A DNA stretch of 64,000 nt, from assembly GCA_907163345.1 (NCBI GenBank), contig CAJQUN010000042.1, positions 4,197,043 to 4,261,042 of the forward strand, in the 5' to 3' direction. Source of the stretch: Haberlea rhodopensis. Lineage: Eukaryota > Streptophyta > Magnoliopsida > Lamiales > Gesneriaceae. The position numbers were made by a program, and so were the translations under genes. Shown piece after piece: positions 1 to 10,999 of this stretch. Each line of letters starts with the position of its first letter. Within the stretch, counting starts at the first letter, position 1. Below the pieces are notes generated by a model. The model ran no database searches and was not told the DNA's origin. It worked only from the letters and a program-made list of their open reading frames with translations.

Positions 1-489
1 TTCATTTTTTAATGCTTAATTTCAATTCATTAAGCAATTTTCTAATAATCCTTCACCTGAAGTAAATGAATGCATATGCTAAAAAAAGTGATTTTTTGAA
101 CTGTTATAGCATCTGGAGATGTAGTTTGCGCTCTTAAACATTTCGTTGTGGTATTCAATTGGATTTAGTTGACTTAATAGAACTTATAATATTGAAATAT
201 TCAGTTGTTGGTGTAAACCTAGATAATTGAACTCATACTATAACATTTCTAACTTTCGTATTGATTTCTAAAGGTTGTGTCTATTCCCGCTTTGGGTCAC
301 ACTTAGTTTCATAAGTGCTTTTCCGTATTTGAAGTCACCTCACTCCGCACTTACGTAAGTAATCTCCTAAAAGAGTATCTCGCTATACTCCAACATATTT
401 ATTTGATTGTCTTTTTTGAACTTAGATCTTGGGATCTTCATTCAACTATGTTGGGTATGCACCACAAGATTTTAATTTTGGGGTTTTAA
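1..489. other. AT-rich flank, no gene seen
   Basis: No open coding stretch, RNA gene or clear repeat could be supported here. It lies just past the C-terminal end of the copia relic on the minus strand, so part of it may be decayed 3' untranslated or LTR sequence of that element. No LTR pair was found to prove this. Confidence 0.4.
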
Positions 490-1150
490 TCACATTCCCT
501 TTGATAAACAGTGTACTTGATATCTATGCAAATCTTTGGTTAGCAGATTCGTAATATTTTCCTTTGACTTCACGTAGTCAATATATATAATGCCAGAGAT
601 CAGCTGTTTAATGGTATTTTGTCTACGATAAATATGTCTAGACTTACCATTATACATGCTATTATGTGACATTCCTATAGTACATTGACTATCGCAATTT
701 ATTTTAATTGCAGGCACATGTTTTTCCCAACGAGGAATTTCTTTTAAGAAACTTCGAAGCCATTCCGCTTATTCTCCCACTTTATCCAATGCTATGAACT
801 CTAATTTTATAGTAGATCTAGCAATACATGTTTGTTTTGAAGATTTCCACGACAGACAACTCCCCCAATGGTAAACACATAACCACTTGTGAACTTTGAA
901 TCTTCGTGTTTGATATCAATTTGCATCACTCAATCCTTCCAATACATAATTTTATCTTGTATAATGCAATCCATAATTCAATGTGTATCTTAAATATTTA
1001 AGTACCATTGTTAATGCCTTCCAATAGTCTTTACTTGGATTGCTAATGAATCCACTTAGTTTAACAAATGCATATGCAATGTCAGGACCTGTGCAGTTCA
1101 TGGGATACATTAAACTGTCAATTATCCTTGAATATTCCAATTTCATGACA
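490..1150 (-). pseudogene. Ty1/copia reverse transcriptase-RNase H relic
   Basis: Two minus-strand blocks lie in the order expected for copia pol. The block at 1146-952 resembles the end of the reverse transcriptase, with the signature around SRIIDSLMY, PDIAYA and LKYLRYT. The block at 717-490 resembles the RNase H region, with CDSQ, RHIYRR and the terminal DLHRYQVHCLSKGM, which is the usual C-terminal tail. The reading frame is broken between the blocks and earlier pol, integrase and gag are not visible. This is an old, truncated and non-functional copy. Lineage within copia cannot be assigned. Confidence 0.75.
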
Positions 1151-1357
1151 GGTCTTCATTGTATTGACTAAGTGTAGATTCACATCGTATGATGCTTTTA
1201 CAGACGATGCATCGTTTGCCATAAAATTTTCATTATTTTTTCAACATATGATATTGCGTCAACAGTATCCTTCACTCATCTTTAAAACTTTGAATCCAAG
1301 TTGACATTTGCTTCACCCAAATCCCTCATATCAAAATGTTGTCAACATTTTCTTTGG

Positions 1358-1640
1358 ATTTAATAACAGTTTTAAAGTGAACTAATACCAAAATTATTTA
1401 GTTCAATGCCAGTTTTAAATTCCATTAATACCAAAGTTGTTAGATTTAATAACAATTTTAAATTGAGTTAATAGCAAAATTATTGAGTTTAATACCAATT
1501 TTAAAATGAACTAATACCGAAACTATTGGATTTAATACCAATTTTATGCTACAAATGTAGTTGGGTTTAATAACAATTTTAAATTGAACTAAGACTTGAT
1601 TGTTGACTTTAATACCGATTCTAAGGTGAATTAGACAAAC
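1358..1640. repeat. Degenerate ~44-bp minisatellite
   Basis: About seven imperfect head-to-tail units of roughly 44 bp. Each starts near TTTAATACCAATTTTAAA and continues with a variable form of TGAACTAATACCAAAATTAT. Units differ by many substitutions and one is shortened, so the array is old. No coding role is seen. Confidence 0.7.
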
Positions 1641-2349
1641 AAAAAAATATTGGACAATAGGGAGTTGGAACAAAAAAATCACTGACATGGAGACCGGATC
1701 CAAATTTAAGTTTGGGTTTAGGGAATTTAAGTGAGTTTGCCCTTATAATTTCATGAATCTGAAAAAACATTTTAATGGTAAAATATTATAGTTTGTATAT
1801 GATCCTATAATAAATTTTAATTAGATGATAAGAAAAATGTAAACTTATAAGAAATGAATTTGAGAAGTAAACATTTACATTAAAGGTTATCTTTTCAGAA
1901 ATAAAGCTAATTTCACGGCAGGGTGTGGCAGACGTCTAACCATTTATTATAAATAAAGATAATATATGAGAGAGTAATTAGGTCAAGACCTCTTTACATA
2001 AATTTAGAAGCAACTTTAAGATAAGACAATTTTTGGGAAATTAAAGATATGTGATTACTTAAATTTTTTTAGATGGGATCTAATTCAATGACTGGAGCAC
2101 AGGTACAGAACTAAATTTAAAACTTTAATAATACACTATCATTTTTGCTATTAAAGGAATAAATTATATGATAAGTTTTTGTCACTTCACAAAAGCTATA
2201 GTTGATAATATGGATGCAACTCAAATATTTTAAATCATGCACAAACATCACATTTCGATCGTTTTCCTAGCAAGAGCAATTATTGCACCCAACACATAGT
2301 CGATAGTATCGATGCAATTCAAATATTGTAAATCATACAGTTGCACAAA
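1641..2349. other. Intergenic, nothing recognised
   Basis: AT-rich sequence without a convincing open frame or repeat pair. It ends at the target duplication of the hAT MITE. Confidence 0.4.
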
Positions 2350-2357
2350 CATAATGT

Positions 2358-2731
2358 TAGAGGTGTTTATCGGGTCGGGTCAATCCGAACTCGATTCGGA
2401 ACCAAACTGGTTAGCCTGGTTCAGAATCGGAACCGGGCTAACCGGTTCCAACCCACTCCGGAACCGGTAAAACAAATCGGTTCGGAGCGGGTCCGTGCTT
2501 TGGAACAGGTAGCACAACCGATTTCGGTGACGGTTCTTGAATCAGAACATATATTTTTTCTTAATAAATAAAAAATAAAATGATTAGGCAACGAACGATC
2601 CGGAACCCGTTGGAACCAGAACAAGATCCACTCCGATTTCTTAACTGATCGAACCGGTTCCGTGCTTAACGGATCTGGAAGCGGTCGATTCCAGACTAGA
2701 TCGGATCGGTCCGATCCGTTAAGCACCCCTA
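2358..2731. mobile_element. hAT-type MITE with 8-bp target duplication
   Basis: A 374-bp non-coding element. The left end begins TAGAGGTGTTTATCGG and the right end read in reverse begins TAGGGGTGCTTAACGG, giving terminal inverted repeats typical of hAT elements. The flanks are CATAATGT (2350-2357) and CATCATGT (2732-2739), an 8-bp duplication with one mismatch, as expected for hAT. The interior is rich in GGTTC/CGGAAC words that also pair with each other, so it is partly self-complementary. Open frames on both strands here are by-products of this composition. The element sits about 1.1 kb upstream of the SPA-like start codon. Confidence 0.85.
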
Positions 2732-2739
2732 CATCATGT

Positions 2740-3809
2740 GCACAACATTTTTTTTTGTAATGTAAGAGATTGTTTTCGTGAAGATCATAAAGAAATCCGT
2801 TTGATAATTATTGTTTGGTAATAATTTCTTTTCAATCGATAATTACAAGAGTCAAAGGTACCGACTTTGAAGAATTTCATTGATTATTTAATTGTTCCTT
2901 TCGAGGAATCTGAATAAAGAATTTCTCCTGGCAATGGTTTTGCCACGTTTTTCGCGCTTTGGATCATCGCATTAGGTTAAAACAGATTAAAATAATCGCG
3001 TGGGGCAATAGCTACTAATTTATTGCCATTTATGGCAAATTTACATTCAAATTTGACCGTTTGCGAGTTCTAAGACAATGTACTGTCATTGGGAAATGGA
3101 AGATCTGACTGGGCCACACAGTTTCAATATTTTATTAAATCGAAACTTTTTAAACTTGAGGAAGAGAATGCGCCACGTTGAGTGTACAAGGAACTTGGAA
3201 GGTAAATGAAGATGCCGTTGGCTAGGGTTTCTTGAAATACTAATTTTATTTAAAACACACAGAAAACTCAAACCACTTAATGTCTGCTTGAAAATTTGTG
3301 AATTTGGACAAAAAGTTGCCTGTTTTTTGAACTTTCTAATTTATTTATTTATTTTTTTGTATTTTTCTTGGCTGCGATTGAGGATTTTTACGAGGCTGTG
3401 GGGTATGGTTCATGTCTTCTTCCTCCGGCTGTTTTCTACCTCATCTGATCTCACTCGTCCATGGTACAGCTTGCAGTTCATGTATCTCTCTTTCTATCAT
3501 ATACTGTGTGTGTCAAGTATGAGAAGGAATGTTGTGAGCTTTTTGGAGATCTGAATTTCTTCTTTTGCTGATTTGTTGTGTCTACTGAAAAGGGTACGCG
3601 GTGACGGTGATTTTTGATTTGGCTCTGCCTGAGTGATGTGTAGATGATCGGATCGCAGTTGTTATTTTTTTTCTCGATTTTCAAGCAAAAGGGTTATGAA
3701 TTGGAATGGGGGTTGTCATGGGGAAACTCGAAAGGTATTGCTAGAATTCTGTTGATCCTGCCATTGTGCAATTGTTTATGTGTATACATAGACCTCCTGC
3801 AAGTATACG
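2740..3809 (+). promoter_or_regulatory. Upstream region and probable 5' leader of the SPA-like gene
   Basis: No supported coding sequence is present between the hAT MITE and the SPA start codon at 3810. The stretch from about 3290 is pyrimidine-rich and could hold 5' untranslated exons or an intron, but no splice pair can be proven. The start ATG is chosen because the encoded MKGSSEGG opening resembles the start of plant SPA3/SPA4 proteins. Confidence 0.35.
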
Positions 3810-6800
3810 ATGAAGGGGTCTTCTGAGGGTGGTTGGCAGAGGTCTGATAGCTGTAGGGAGTTGAATTCTTCGTCACTTCGGAATAGAGAGCTGTCCGATA
3901 GTTCTAGGGGTTTGAATTCGAGTCTCAGGAATCTTCGAGGAAGTACAAACACGTTTTCACGGGACACTGTGTCACATGATTATGGGTTTATACCAGTAAG
4001 GAAAGGGAGGGAAAAAGCACTGTGGCCACATATCCACAATTATAGTACTCCTGTTGGGGGTAACGATGGTGACAAAGTGGGAGGCCCCATTGTTCAGGCC
4101 TTGGAATGTCATGATGTTAGTTTGAGACATTGGTTGGATAATCCACAGAGGGCAGTTAATGCCGTTGAATGTCTTCACATATATTCTCAAATTGTGGACA
4201 TTGTGAACGCAGCTCATACTCGAGGAAATGTTGTTCAAAATGTTCGGCCCTCATGCTTTGTCATGTCCTCATTTAACCGTGTTTCTTTTGTTGAATCTGT
4301 TTCTTCCTCAGCCCCGCAACATAGATCAAATAGCCAAACAGTTGAGATCAAGGATTCTTCTTCGCCTCTTGATTCTCTCTCATACCATAGTTCAGGAAGT
4401 CTAATTGGCACACAACAAGGTTCTTGGCTGGCGAGAAATCCAGTCGATGCTGATTCTCAGTTGAATTCTGAAACCAGTTGCTTGCAGTCATGCTCAGGTC
4501 AGGTCATGCATTCCTTGGAAGACTCTAGCGAATGAACAGACAGGAGATGAGAAGCATTCTTTTCCAATGAAGCAAACGCTGCTCATGGAATCAAATTGGT
4601 ATAGCAGTCCGGAAGAAATTGTGGGTGATCCTATTTCTTGTTCTTCTGATATTTATCATCTTGGAGTCTTGCTTTTTGAGGTCAGTGATGGACACATTTT
4701 AATAAACTAAATGTTGTGAGATTAATTGTCTAGCATTGCTAACCATTTCCTCGTTTTAAAGTTGGTGTTAAAATATGATGGATTTCATTTCTAGCATGTC
4801 AATAATATTAGAAGTTTACTTGTTAGCAGCTATTTTGCACTTGTGGTTCAATGGCAAGAGAAAAGCTACAACCATGGCAAACCTGAGACATCGTGTGCTT
4901 CCCTCTCAGTTGCTTCTTAAGTGGCCTAAAGAAGCTTCATGTTGTCTGTGGTTGCTGCATCCTGAGCCAAGTAAGCGCCCTAAGATAAGGTAATTTTATA
5001 TCATTTCATTTTAGTACTGAAGCTTCACCTGATGCTAGCTTTTCTCTATATTTATTACCTTTCAAATTTCCCCAATAATGGTTTCTTGCTATTATACTCT
5101 CACGTGTATGCTCTTTGATCATGCTCTTTTCTGAGTCGGGATAGTTTTTTTTGTTTCAAGTGTTGCACGTTTTTGCTCAGTAGAATTTACAGTCTTCAAG
5201 AAAATTGCATGTCCGTTGTGACATAATGAGTTCATGGTCCAAAATACGACCTTATCATAGGAAAGCGATGCGAAGTATCATTTCATGGAATTGTTTGGTG
5301 CATGTATCTCCACTTTTATTCATTTCAATGTAATAGATTTACCCATTCTTACTTCCTTTTGCACCGTTTTGCAGTGAGCTGTTACAAAGTAATTTTTTGA
5401 ATGCACCAAGAGATGAGTTAGAAGAACAAGAAGCTATCATAGAGCTTCGAGAAAAGATAGAGGAGCAGGAGTTGCTTATGGAATTTCTTCTGCTACTGCA
5501 ACAAAGGAAACATGATGCTTCAGATAGCTTAACTGAGACAATAGCCTTTATATCTAAAGACATAGAAGAAGTCACAAAGTTGCAGACGGCTCTCAGGCAT
5601 AAAGGAGATTCGGAATTAAAATTGGACAAGAGTACATATTCATCCTCTGATTTGACGAAGGTTGCTGCTCATGATGATTTTGGAAGCTCAGGGAGCAGAA
5701 AGCGAACCAGGCAGGACCTTCGCACTGAAGCTGATGACTCCGACTGCGTAGAGACACCTGGTGGAGATCAAGGAGGCATTCTCTCCAGAAGTTCTAGGCT
5801 CATGAAGCATTTTCAGAAATTGGAATCAGCTTACTATTCGACGAGACGCAGGGATGTCAAAGCAATAGCCCTACCATTGCCTAGACATTCTCTTATCAGT
5901 AGTGATGGTAAAGGATCTTCTGTGGTCACTGAAAGAAGCTGTTTTACTAATCCCACATCTAAAGAGATGCATAATGAGCATAAAAAAAGTGGGTGGATAA
6001 ATACTTTTTTAGAAGGGTTGTGCAAGTATCTATCTTTCAGTAAGCTCAAAGTTAAAGCAGACATAAAACAAGGGGATCTCTTAAATTCATCTAACCTGAT
6101 ATGTTCCCTTAGCTTCGACCGTGATGGAGAGTTTTTTGCTACAGCTGGGGTAAGCAGAAAGATCAAAGTTTTTGAATATAACTCAATCTTGAACGGAGAA
6201 CAGGATATTCATTACCCTGTGGTTGAAATGGCAAGTGGAACTAAGCTTAGCAGTATATGTTGGAACGGCTACATTAAAAGTCAGATTGCTTCAAGTAACT
6301 TTGAAGGTGTGGTGCAGGTAACATGAATTTAAACTCCTATTTATTATTTACTCCAAGTATTCCCTGTTCATCTTTGATTTTCGCTCAATATATTGTCCAG
6401 GTATGGGATGCCACAAGAAGTCAAATTTTCATGGAAATGAAAGAGCATGAACGACGCGTATGGTCTGTCGACTTTTCCATGGCAGATCCAATGATGCTTG
6501 CCAGTGGGAGCGATGATGGTTCAGTTAAGCTCTGGAATATCAATCAGGCAATTCTATTTTTCCACTTGGTGGATGTCAGCTTTGAAACTAAACGTACTAC
6601 AGCATCGAGTTATCATTTGCTGTATGCATTAGATGCTGGATGTGTAATAAGTTACTTTTCTTACATGGGTTACTTCTGCAGGGAGCAAGTGTTGGTACTA
6701 TTAAGACAAAGGCCAATATTTGCTGTGTGCAATTCCTCTCAAATTCTGCTCATTCTCTAGCATTTGGTTCTGCAGATCATAGGATATATTATTACGATCT

Positions 6801-7677
6801 TCGTAATTCAAAAATTCCCTTATGCACTCTAGTTGGGCATCATAAAACAGTGAGCTATGTGAAGTTCATAGATTCAACTACACTTGTGTCTGCTTCCACT
6901 GATAATACACTAAAGCTCTGGGATTTGTCAATGTGCAATTCAGGAGTGCTTGATTGCCCTATGCAGTCATTCACGGGTCACCTGAATGTCAAGGTAATGT
7001 TTTGAGTTTAGATTCTCTCTTCGCCCCCTCCCTCCCTCCATCCCTTCCTCCTGATTCTTCTTACTCAGTCCAAAAACTATCACTCAGCCAGTGGTATTGA
7101 GAATTGGTGAAGAAAGGAATTGAGAATTGGTGAAGAAAGGAATTTCTCTCTTTCGGGCTTATGTGTGTTCTCTTCAACTTTTGTTCCCTTGCATCAGTAC
7201 TTAACTGCATCTACTATTACCATCTGATCATTATATCTGGTTGCCAGTGAAAATGTGATCATATTTGAAACCTGATGATGAAACCTTACTTTGTTTCAGA
7301 ATTTTGTGGGCTTGTCTGTTTCTGAAGGATTTATTGCAACTGGCTCAGAAACAAATGAGGTATCTTATAGTCTACTCTTTATATTTCTTCTTGTCTTGCG
7401 ACTTTATTGTTCTTGGTATTTCTAATACTGTCCACTCACTTTATAAACCGTTTTGAGACTCATACCAAGATATTCCATTACCAAGCAGGTTTTTATTTAT
7501 CACAAGGCTTTTCCCATGCCTTCCCTGTCGTATAAATTCAACAGCACCGATTCACCTTCTGCTGATGAAGTGGACAACTCGGCACAGTTTGTTTCATCTG
7601 TGTGTTGGCGTAGTCAGTCTTCCACCTTAGTTGCTGCAAATTCAATGGGACACATCAAGGTTTTGGAGATGGCTTAA
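3810..7677 (+). CDS. SPA4-like: SPA3/SPA4-like protein (suppressor of phyA-105 family), two apparent frameshifts
   Basis: SPA proteins partner the COP1 E3 ubiquitin ligase in the nucleus and repress light signalling; that role is family knowledge. Exons read as 3810-4680, 4830-4989, 5375-6317, 6401-6547, 6682-6993, 7300-7359 and 7489-7677, about 893 residues once the frame is followed. The order fits the family. First comes a kinase-like N-terminal region (ALECHDVSLRHWLDNP, NVRPSCFVMSSF, SSDIYHLGVLLFE, LRHRVLP, WLLHPEPSKRP). Next is a coiled coil (LEEQEAIIELREKIEEQELLMEF). Last are C-terminal WD40 repeats (VWDATRSQ, SGSDDGSVKLWN, SASTDNTLKLWDL) ending IKVLEMA. Two breaks are visible. One extra base near 4530 puts a TGA at 4533. 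One missing A in the run at 4861-4864 breaks exon 2. The exon-4 donor is CAG|GC, giving a GC-AG intron at 6548-6681. Otherwise exons and splice phases are intact, so this is either a recent pseudogene or a good gene with sequencing indels. Confidence 0.9.
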
Positions 7678-9585
7678 TTGGTGAAAAAAACCATGTAGTT
7701 CAATGAAAAACATGGTGTCAACAAAAACAAATTTACCCGTCAAATATATAGGGAGGGAGAGATTAAGAAGACATTTCAATCTTGATGGAATACACCATGC
7801 GGACGAAACATTGGGATAAGGGGTGGCATGACAGCGGAAAAGGGGTGATAACAATATAGTGATTTTTCTTTGTATATTGTGTGAATCTTGTGGATAAGTG
7901 ACCATTTCCATTTATTCAATCTTTTAGAATCAATTTCATCAACGTGCAGTTATTCAGTACTCTTGTGGATATATATGGATTCACTTTAAATATTTACCAT
8001 CTTAAAAATTCGAATTTTAAATTTTACATCTTAGAAATTTTTATCTAAGGTTTTATTTTTCTTAGAAATACAGTAGAAAGTTAAAAGTTAGGAATTTGAA
8101 TTGATTTAATTGTATCAAAATGAAATAATTTGTGGCCATCTCTAAAACAAATTAGTTCATAATTAATTGATAGGGATTGTCAGAAATATTTGTATGCATT
8201 CGATTTGGGCCTCATTTATACACTCTCAATATTAAAACACAACATATTTTAATAAAAAATACAAACAAATACCAGATGTTTTAGATCAACTATATTGATT
8301 TGATACATCCTGGCTGCTGCGAGCTGCCGCCTGCCATCAGTCAATCTCCGATGAACTTCAACGAACATTCTGACACTATTTTTATAATATCTCTCTCCAA
8401 CATTAAATTTCTTATCATTTTACTGTAAATTTTATTCAGCCTACATATATTTCGAGAAATTGAAAATGTTATAATAATATTCATTTGTCAAAAAAAAAAA
8501 AAAAGAATTTGGGTGAACTACATATAGATTCCCTCCAGTTTGGACAATTATGATCCTCTACTTTAAATAACAACGTCTGCCTCAATCGCTATGTATTTAT
8601 AAGTGAAATCATACATATTTTCATTTCAACTTAGAAGGGTGACATCTGTAATTTTTCATCACCGTTATAAACTAGAGGGACCTTTGGTGATCAAGTGAAC
8701 ATCTAAGGGTGCTAAACATGATTCATCTTGATTATGTATGTCCTAAAATTTGACAATTAACATAATATTTAGGGGTTCAAAAAAAACCGCACACTCGTAT
8801 TTAACCACTCGTATCAACCTGTTTTAACATTCGAAAAAAGAGCTGCAATTGAAAAATCGAGCAACCCTTATTTATGTGAGCAGGTGGTGGTTTGTTGCTC
8901 CTCCACCCACCTACCACCCGCTATATCCACATTTTATATATTAAAGATATTTTTAATTATAAAATTAAATATTTTAGGGGTTTAAGTTGTAAATTGTAAT
9001 TTTTAAATGCATCAAAATTTTAATTTACTAATTTATTATGTAGTATTTATAGTATAACTTGTAATTATCTTTTTAATATAATTTATTTTACGGAATAAAG
9101 AATTTGGTGATTAAGTGAAAAATAGTATTGTCACATATATATAGAGTAAGTAGGTTTTGCAATTGCTTATAAAAACTGTTTATCTGCTTTTCAGATAAAA
9201 AAAGCAGTTTTTGGGTGTTTTATTTGTTTGCTTCTGCTATTGCTTCTCTAAAAATAAGCAGAAAAAAGCAGAAGCAGAGAAGCAGGTCATGACATGCTTT
9301 TGACTGCTTTAAGTTGTTTTGTGGCAATTTCATAATTAATTTAAGTTTATTAAGCTGCTTTTTTATTTAAATAACAAACACTGAATGATTTTGCTTAAAA
9401 TCAACTTTTTTCCAACTTTATTTTTTAGGAAAAAAAGAAGAGGATGGTGCTCGTTTGGTCACAAACAAGGTTGTTCATAGTATATAAACCCCATCATCCA
9501 CCCTTAAATGGAACCCAGTATTATCCGCAGAAGGGCTCTTCCCGTTTCACGGCCTGCAAATTCCCTTCAATTCGAGCTGTAAAAC
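7678..9585. other. SPA 3' flank and intergenic spacer
   Basis: Contains the presumed 3' untranslated region of the SPA-like gene, an A-run near 8491-8504, and AT-rich sequence with no coding support. The part from about 9150 to 9420 is a dispersed repeat described separately. The last ~150 bases before 9586 are the likely 5' leader of the DnaJ-type gene. Confidence 0.45.
9150..9420. repeat. Dispersed AT-rich MITE-like repeat, copy 1
   Basis: Shares a recognisable order of motifs with 23240-23552: a stretch near GGTGTTTTATTTG, then CTTCTGCTATT followed by TCTCTAAAAA, then a GGTCATGACATG/GAGTCATGATAT block, then TGACTGCTTTAA. GCTT/AAGC words occur near both ends. No target duplication could be fixed, so the superfamily is open. 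Confidence 0.5.
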
Positions 9586-10954
9586 ATGTCGAGAGGACCA
9601 GACAAGCTGCTGAAGAGCATCAAACAATTTACTGACCTTCAGTATAAGCATTTCACGCAGCACTATGCGCCGCAACTGATCGACATTCTTGATTTCCCTA
9701 TTAAGGTGGTGCTTTCACCTTTCACTCTCGCCTTCGACATAGCTGGCTCTGCCCCTCGCGGGTTTGGCGTCCCAGAACTCATATCCAAGCTCTCTTACTC
9801 TGCCATTTTCGTATGTTGTCGTCCCTTTGTTTCTTATTGCTACTGGGTACTCTTGTGTGAAAAGTATGTGTTTTCAGGTTGTTGCGACTCTTGGAACTTA
9901 TGATCTTGCATTTGAGTTGGGAAAGAAGGTGTTGTGTCAGAGGTGATTTGTTATTCATCCTATAACTTTTGATCGCATCTAGTGTTGGGTCTTCTCGTCT
10001 CAACATCTTCGGATAACGAAACTTACCAAGTTAAAATTTACGAAGCTTACATTCAGGGCAAACATACAGGCAGTATAAAATCATTGTTTGATATATGCGG
10101 GTCAGTCGAAATACATTTTTTGTTACCCTTTGCTCAATTAGTTTATATATTTAATTTGTTTCCACATGTAATGTGGAAGAGAAATCTTTGGCTGCAAAAC
10201 ATTGGAGGAAAAAAACATGTAAGATTATCTATGCCTTAACTCATACTCTTGACACCTATTATTAAGGTAAATGATCGGGAAAGTAGTTGCAACTATGAAT
10301 CCATTGGACTGAGGAATCATAAGGTTGAATAAAGCAGATGAAGTGAGCTAAATGTTTGAAATTTTTTTGGGAAGCTTATCACCCTTGAGCATCCATTGAG
10401 TTTCTGAGATTTGTTATGTCAGATTAGCTTCTAGATTTTGGAGCTACTGAATAATTCAATGATTCCTCTTGTTATGCACCCATTCCATTATGTATATGGT
10501 TCTTATCCTCCCCAACTCCCAATTCCATATGCTTAGACCCTTCGCATTTGAATTTTGTCGCTGTGGTATTTGATGAAGTTCTAATTATGCCCTTACCTAT
10601 TGAAGTTTTGATGGTGAGCCGACTTTAAGGTTCTAATTTAATTATGCCATGTTTTAAAGTTTTTCATAAGTTGGTACTAATTGATGACCAGCGCTCGAAA
10701 TGTAGGAATTGTCGTTCATGCAATGGATGGCAGGCTATGCAATGTAGCATGTGTAAAGGCTCAGGAACTTTGCAGTTCCAAGTGAAAAATTATACTTTGA
10801 GAAGGTAACCAATGTTAATGCAATCAATATCCATCGGAGGCTATAATTATTGGACTGCAGAAATTGTTTCCCACCTTGACCACTTTTTCTTTCATTCTTT
10901 TTATTGGGTTGAGGTGGGGATGGGAGCAGAGATGCCTGTTACTTCTTCTTCTTC

Positions 10955-10999
<45 letters not shown>

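Noticed and set aside
2341..2726. Small proteins on both strands at 2.3-2.7 kb
   Set aside because: They overlap a hAT MITE with clear terminal repeats and target duplication.
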